Origin: UBA7236 sp964638865
GTDB taxonomy: Bacteria; Bacteroidota; Bacteroidia; Chitinophagales; BACL12
Reading direction: 5' to 3'
Length of the DNA stretch: 26,382 nucleotides
Assembly: GCA_964638865.1 (NCBI GenBank)
Contig: CAZXBG010000043.1
Location: 1-26,382 of the forward strand
The notes under the pieces are model-generated. The model was not told where the DNA came from. It was given only the letters and a program-made list of their open reading frames with translations, and searched no databases. A program made the translations under genes and the position numbers. How positions within the stretch are numbered: position 1 is the stretch's first letter; every line of letters starts with the position of its first letter. Below are positions 23,708-26,382 of this stretch, in pieces.

Positions 23708-24817
23708 TTATTTTACCAGCACATACACATTATCTGTATTACCTCTTTTAAAACAATAATTTGAATCAAATGAAAAATCAAGTGGAGTCGTATTAAATGA
23801 TTGCTCAAAAAACGTTTTTGCCATTTCTTGCACGTTATAAAAACAAAAGGGTGGTGAAATAAATTTTGTTTTAATGCGATACCTAAGCATTTCTGCATCA
23901 GGATCTGCACTCAAATGAAAATTTCCCATTTGAATTAAATAGGCAGATGCTGTGTCTTTTTTCATCAAGGTGGTCACTGTATTTTCAATAATATTTTCCC
24001 GCTGCGGTACATAATTATATAAAATATCCTCGGACGTTTTTCCATACCCGAATATATATCCGGTTATAATCCGCATCACGTATTCATAATCATTTCCGTA
24101 AAAGTTTTTCAGGGCTTCTTGCGCCTGAGCGCTTGTAGTAGAAAGTTTGAATAAAATATACAAATTATAATTTGTATATTCATCAGGTGCAATAAGAGAC
24201 TGTATAACAGCACCCAAAAAAGGTGTAATTGTATCATTACATTGGGGTAAACTGTCTAAAAGTTTTATGCCTACATTAAGATCATTCCATGGCGGAAATA
24301 ATTTTCCTGTTTGGTAAGGCGGTTCATAATATTTTTGAAAGTGTTCGTAAAAACTTAATGCATACAATGTCATCAACATTTGAGGAACATAAGAATTTAA
24401 AACCACGTCAATGCAATTTATTGTAATATCATTATGCTTCAAATAAATATTACGCAAAGATTTTAATTTACTCGACTCATAGTCTTGCTGATTAAAAATA
24501 GAAATCCAGGATGTATCACCGGTTACAATATATTTATTAAAAAAATATTCAAAGCTTACACTCGATTCAAGAAAAAAATGTTTAACATTGCAATTATTAA
24601 CCAGATAATTTCTTAATTCGTCTTCAGCAGCCATTGTATTCAAAATGGTTTGTTCATCAGCATGGATGTACTTTTTAGCATCAAGATGAAAATCTCCGAG
24701 CATATATACCTGTCTATCTATTGGAATTTGTAATGCTTTGTTTAACTTACATTCGTTTTGTCCCAAGCAAAAAGTAAATTCCGATATAAAAAAATAAAGG
24801 ATGAAGATTTTTTTCAT
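23708..24817 (-). CDS. Secreted protein with EreA/ChaN/TIKI-like motif layout
   Basis: I do not recognise a named family for this 369-residue protein. It has a signal peptide (MKKIFILYFFISEFTFCLGQ), with likely export to the periplasm or beyond. The mature part starts with VYMLGDFHLD (Gly41, His44), then FFLESS (Glu84), and late in the chain QRENIIENT (Arg273) and YLIQMGNFHLS (Gly298, His301). This GxxH...E...R...GxxH order is the layout shared by erythromycin-esterase-like, ChaN-like and TraB/TIKI-type proteins, a metal- or hydrolase-active fold. That link is inference from motif order. Erythromycin resistance should not be assumed. It stands alone, with its stop 106 bases from the GIY-YIG pseudogene (convergent) and 659 bases of spacer upstream. 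Confidence 0.75.
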   Translation of the reverse strand: MKKIFILYFFISEFTFCLGQNECKLNKALQIPIDRQVYMLGDFHLDAKKYIHADEQTILNTMAAEDELRNYLVNNCNVKHFFLESSVSFEYFFNKYIVTGDTSWISIFNQQDYESSKLKSLRNIYLKHNDITINCIDVVLNSYVPQMLMTLYALSFYEHFQKYYEPPYQTGKLFPPWNDLNVGIKLLDSLPQCNDTITPFLGAVIQSLIAPDEYTNYNLYILFKLSTTSAQAQEALKNFYGNDYEYVMRIITGYIFGYGKTSEDILYNYVPQRENIIENTVTTLMKKDTASAYLIQMGNFHLSADPDAEMLRYRIKTKFISPPFCFYNVQEMAKTFFEQSFNTTPLDFSFDSNYCFKRGNTDNVYVLVK

Positions 24818-25476
24818 GAATTAAAAGTAAGCATTTTGTTACACATGGGCGGCGTATCAAACTTTCATTATGAAAACAAAAAATCATAATTCTAAATAAT
24901 GACTCCATGTTTTTTTACCACGGCTTCAAAATCAGCACAATTTAGGGAGGCGACATTTAGCAAACCCATTTATAGTAGATGCAATGTTATCAGCGGTTTT
25001 CATACCTATATAGTATACCGCAAGGTCTGTAAAATGTTCAGATAAATATATGAAAAATCACACAATTGGTAGATTTTTTAACACATTGCTGACAGTGGGT
25101 CAATTTCAATTTCTTATTGTTCTTATTAAAAGATGAGAATTCGAAATTGACTCGCTAATGAAGTGTCTGTTAGAAAGGGCCTTTTAGCGAGGTGGAACTT
25201 ATGCTGGAACGAAACGAAAAGAATTAGAAATAAAACCTACCCAAAAAAAGATATTGAAATAAAAAAATAGTAAAAAGCCTCACTTTAATTCCAATAAATA
25301 ATTTTTTAACCAATACTATACTAATAACCTACCTGCTCACCAAAACATATGAAATCCTTTATATTTATATCTATTTGCAATAGAATATCACTTGTACAAT
25401 TTGGAAACTGTAGCAATAAATTAAATTTTTCCTATACAATATTTGGATCTCCTCATGAAATGAATAATCAGTATAA
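24818..25476. other. Intergenic region with a possible gene remnant
   Basis: Beyond the remnant at 24892-25057, this spacer holds an inverted repeat (GTCAATTTC at 25099-25107, GAAATTGAC at 25143-25151) around 35 bases. The rest, especially 25200-25476, is AT-rich with no open frame of note. The region probably contains the promoter of the secreted protein gene, but I find only a near match, TACTTTTA, about 6-13 bases before its start. Confidence 0.4.
24892..25057 (-). pseudogene. Decayed coding remnant, unidentified
   Basis: Read on the minus strand, 25057 downward gives a protein-like stretch containing YLSEHFTDLAVYYIG and MKTADNIASTINGFA. A one-base shift near 24960 joins it to NVASLNCADFEAVV and KKHGVII, ended by TAG at 24892-24894. 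The second part is also open by itself from ATG at 24969 (25 codons). Upstream the frame is closed by TGA at 25058-25060. The composition looks coding, but I cannot name the family, and chance is possible in a stretch this short. Confidence 0.3.
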
Positions 25477-26166
25477 TCACATTCCAAACATAAACGCCAA
25501 CTCAATTCCTATTGAAGTATAACTTGTTTTTTGTTCTCCAGTATATCCTGTAAGTCTTTTTTCTGAAACAGTATAAAAATTATATACACTTAATCCATAC
25601 ATATAATATCCTGTCATACGCATGCGGTTACCTTCGTCTTTATTTAAATTAACATAAAATCCTGATTGCGCTTTCAATGCAACAGAATAACCTCTAAAAA
25701 AATGAAAATTTGTGGAGGGTAATAATTCCAGATAGCTGTCACCTAAGCCCGTATCTGAAACATCACATTTTGCATTTGCTGAATTAATAACAAAACTTCC
25801 TCCTATCAGGAAGAAATTTACCGGTAAATAATTTGCGCCGAAGTAAAAATTGATATCTGAATTAACGTAATAAAGCAAATTAGCGGTATCGGAACCAATC
25901 TCCTCTGCTGATCGGGTGTAACCTCCTCCTGCATCGAATTCCAGTTTGTTTCTTCCAAATAACACCCCAAAACCAATTCCCATTCCTTGATTAATGTTGA
26001 GTACAGAATTCAGGTTGATACTATCAGAAATATCTCCAAAATATGCCTCTAACACTGGCCTTTCAGCCTGCACATAATGAAGACCAATTTTAAAAGATGC
26101 ATTTGATTGACAGAATGATTCACATATTATGGTAATATATACCATTAGAAGCAAATATTTTTTCAT
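25477..26166 (-). CDS. Probable outer-membrane beta-barrel protein
   Basis: This 229-residue protein begins with a signal peptide (MKKYLLLMVYITIICESFCQ). It continues as alternating hydrophobic and polar strands, such as GIGFGVLFGRNKLEFDAGGGY, INFYFGANYLPVNFFLIGGSF and YSVALKAQSGFYVNL. The end, SIGIELAFMFGM, is an aromatic-rich terminal strand. Short turns and Gly/Tyr-rich strands point to a small outer-membrane barrel of perhaps eight strands. I recognise no specific family or ligand. The gene stands alone with AT-rich flanks. Confidence 0.7.
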   Translation of the reverse strand: MKKYLLLMVYITIICESFCQSNASFKIGLHYVQAERPVLEAYFGDISDSINLNSVLNINQGMGIGFGVLFGRNKLEFDAGGGYTRSAEEIGSDTANLLYYVNSDINFYFGANYLPVNFFLIGGSFVINSANAKCDVSDTGLGDSYLELLPSTNFHFFRGYSVALKAQSGFYVNLNKDEGNRMRMTGYYMYGLSVYNFYTVSEKRLTGYTGEQKTSYTSIGIELAFMFGM

Positions 26167-26309
26167 ACATACGTTTTGCCTTTTTATTAACTTCGGGCTA
26201 TTTTTAGTGTTTTAGCAATATTAGGCATTAATTCTGATAAAAAAAATAGACCGAAATTCATCAGAGCAAATTTGAACATTGCGAGTAATGTCATTAAAAA
26301 CCACAACAT

Positions 26310-26339
26310 AGGTCACCTAAATAAAATCCATTTAGGCCT
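26310..26339. other. Inverted repeat near the window end
   Basis: CCTAAAT at 26316-26322 pairs with ATTTAGG at 26330-26336, and AGG/CCT pairs continue outside after a 3-base bulge. It could be the terminator of a gene beyond the window or an operator. The 216 bases between the last gene and the window end hold nothing else I can support. Confidence 0.35.
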
Positions 26340-26382
26340 AACTTTCCAATATAAAATATTACCAATCAACAACATTAAGTTA

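Overview
The window reads as a chromosomal segment of a Bacteroidota bacterium. The evidence is the gene order of the division and cell wall block, an FtsZ with a long charged linker, a MraY with an extra polar insert, starts preceded by A-rich sequence rather than clear Shine-Dalgarno sites, an exact TAnnTTTG -7 box ahead of the tRNA gene, and an AT-rich background. The genus cannot be told from the sequence. MurE carries the DNPR motif of meso-diaminopimelate-adding enzymes, so the wall is expected to be of the DAP type.

Region 1 (about 266-16560) is a complete minus-strand dcw operon. In transcription order it holds mraZ, rsmH (mraW), an ftsL-like gene, ftsI, murE, mraY, murD, ftsW, murG, murC, ftsQ, ftsA and ftsZ, and it ends in a rho-independent terminator. 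Most junctions are 4-base or 1-base overlaps, or abut. There are two real gaps. One is between rsmH and the ftsL-like gene and holds a dispersed repeat. The other, between ftsA and ftsZ, is 303 bases and holds a duplicated hairpin element and an 8-base tandem repeat. The genes cover the late cytoplasmic precursor steps (MurC, MurD, MurE), the lipid steps (MraY, MurG), septal synthesis (FtsW, FtsI), the divisome linkers (FtsL, FtsQ) and the cytoskeleton (FtsA, FtsZ). murB, murF and ddl are not in the window. Upstream of mraZ lie periodic TACAC/TGCAC repeats that look like MraZ operator boxes.

Region 2 (about 16826-17582) is a broken RAYT-type (REP-associated Y1/HUH) transposase gene. It sits between 22-base imperfect inverted repeats, with a second palindrome at its 3' side. 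The gene carries a nonsense codon and a 27-base palindromic in-frame insertion.

Region 3 (17924-23123) holds minus-strand comEC (DNA uptake channel), pgk and gap (neighbouring glycolytic steps), separated by repeat-rich spacers.

Region 4 (23195-23601), on the plus strand, holds a tRNA-Glu(UUC) gene with promoter and terminator, followed by a small GIY-YIG nuclease gene broken by a single TAG.

Region 5 (23708-26166), on the minus strand, holds a secreted protein with the GxxH...E...R...GxxH layout of the EreA/ChaN/TIKI-like fold, a decayed coding remnant in the spacer, and a small outer-membrane beta-barrel protein.

I do not see a convincing new multi-gene system. The most original signals are the mraZ operator-like array, the duplicated hairpin before ftsZ, and the RAYT gene that is itself interrupted by a small palindrome.
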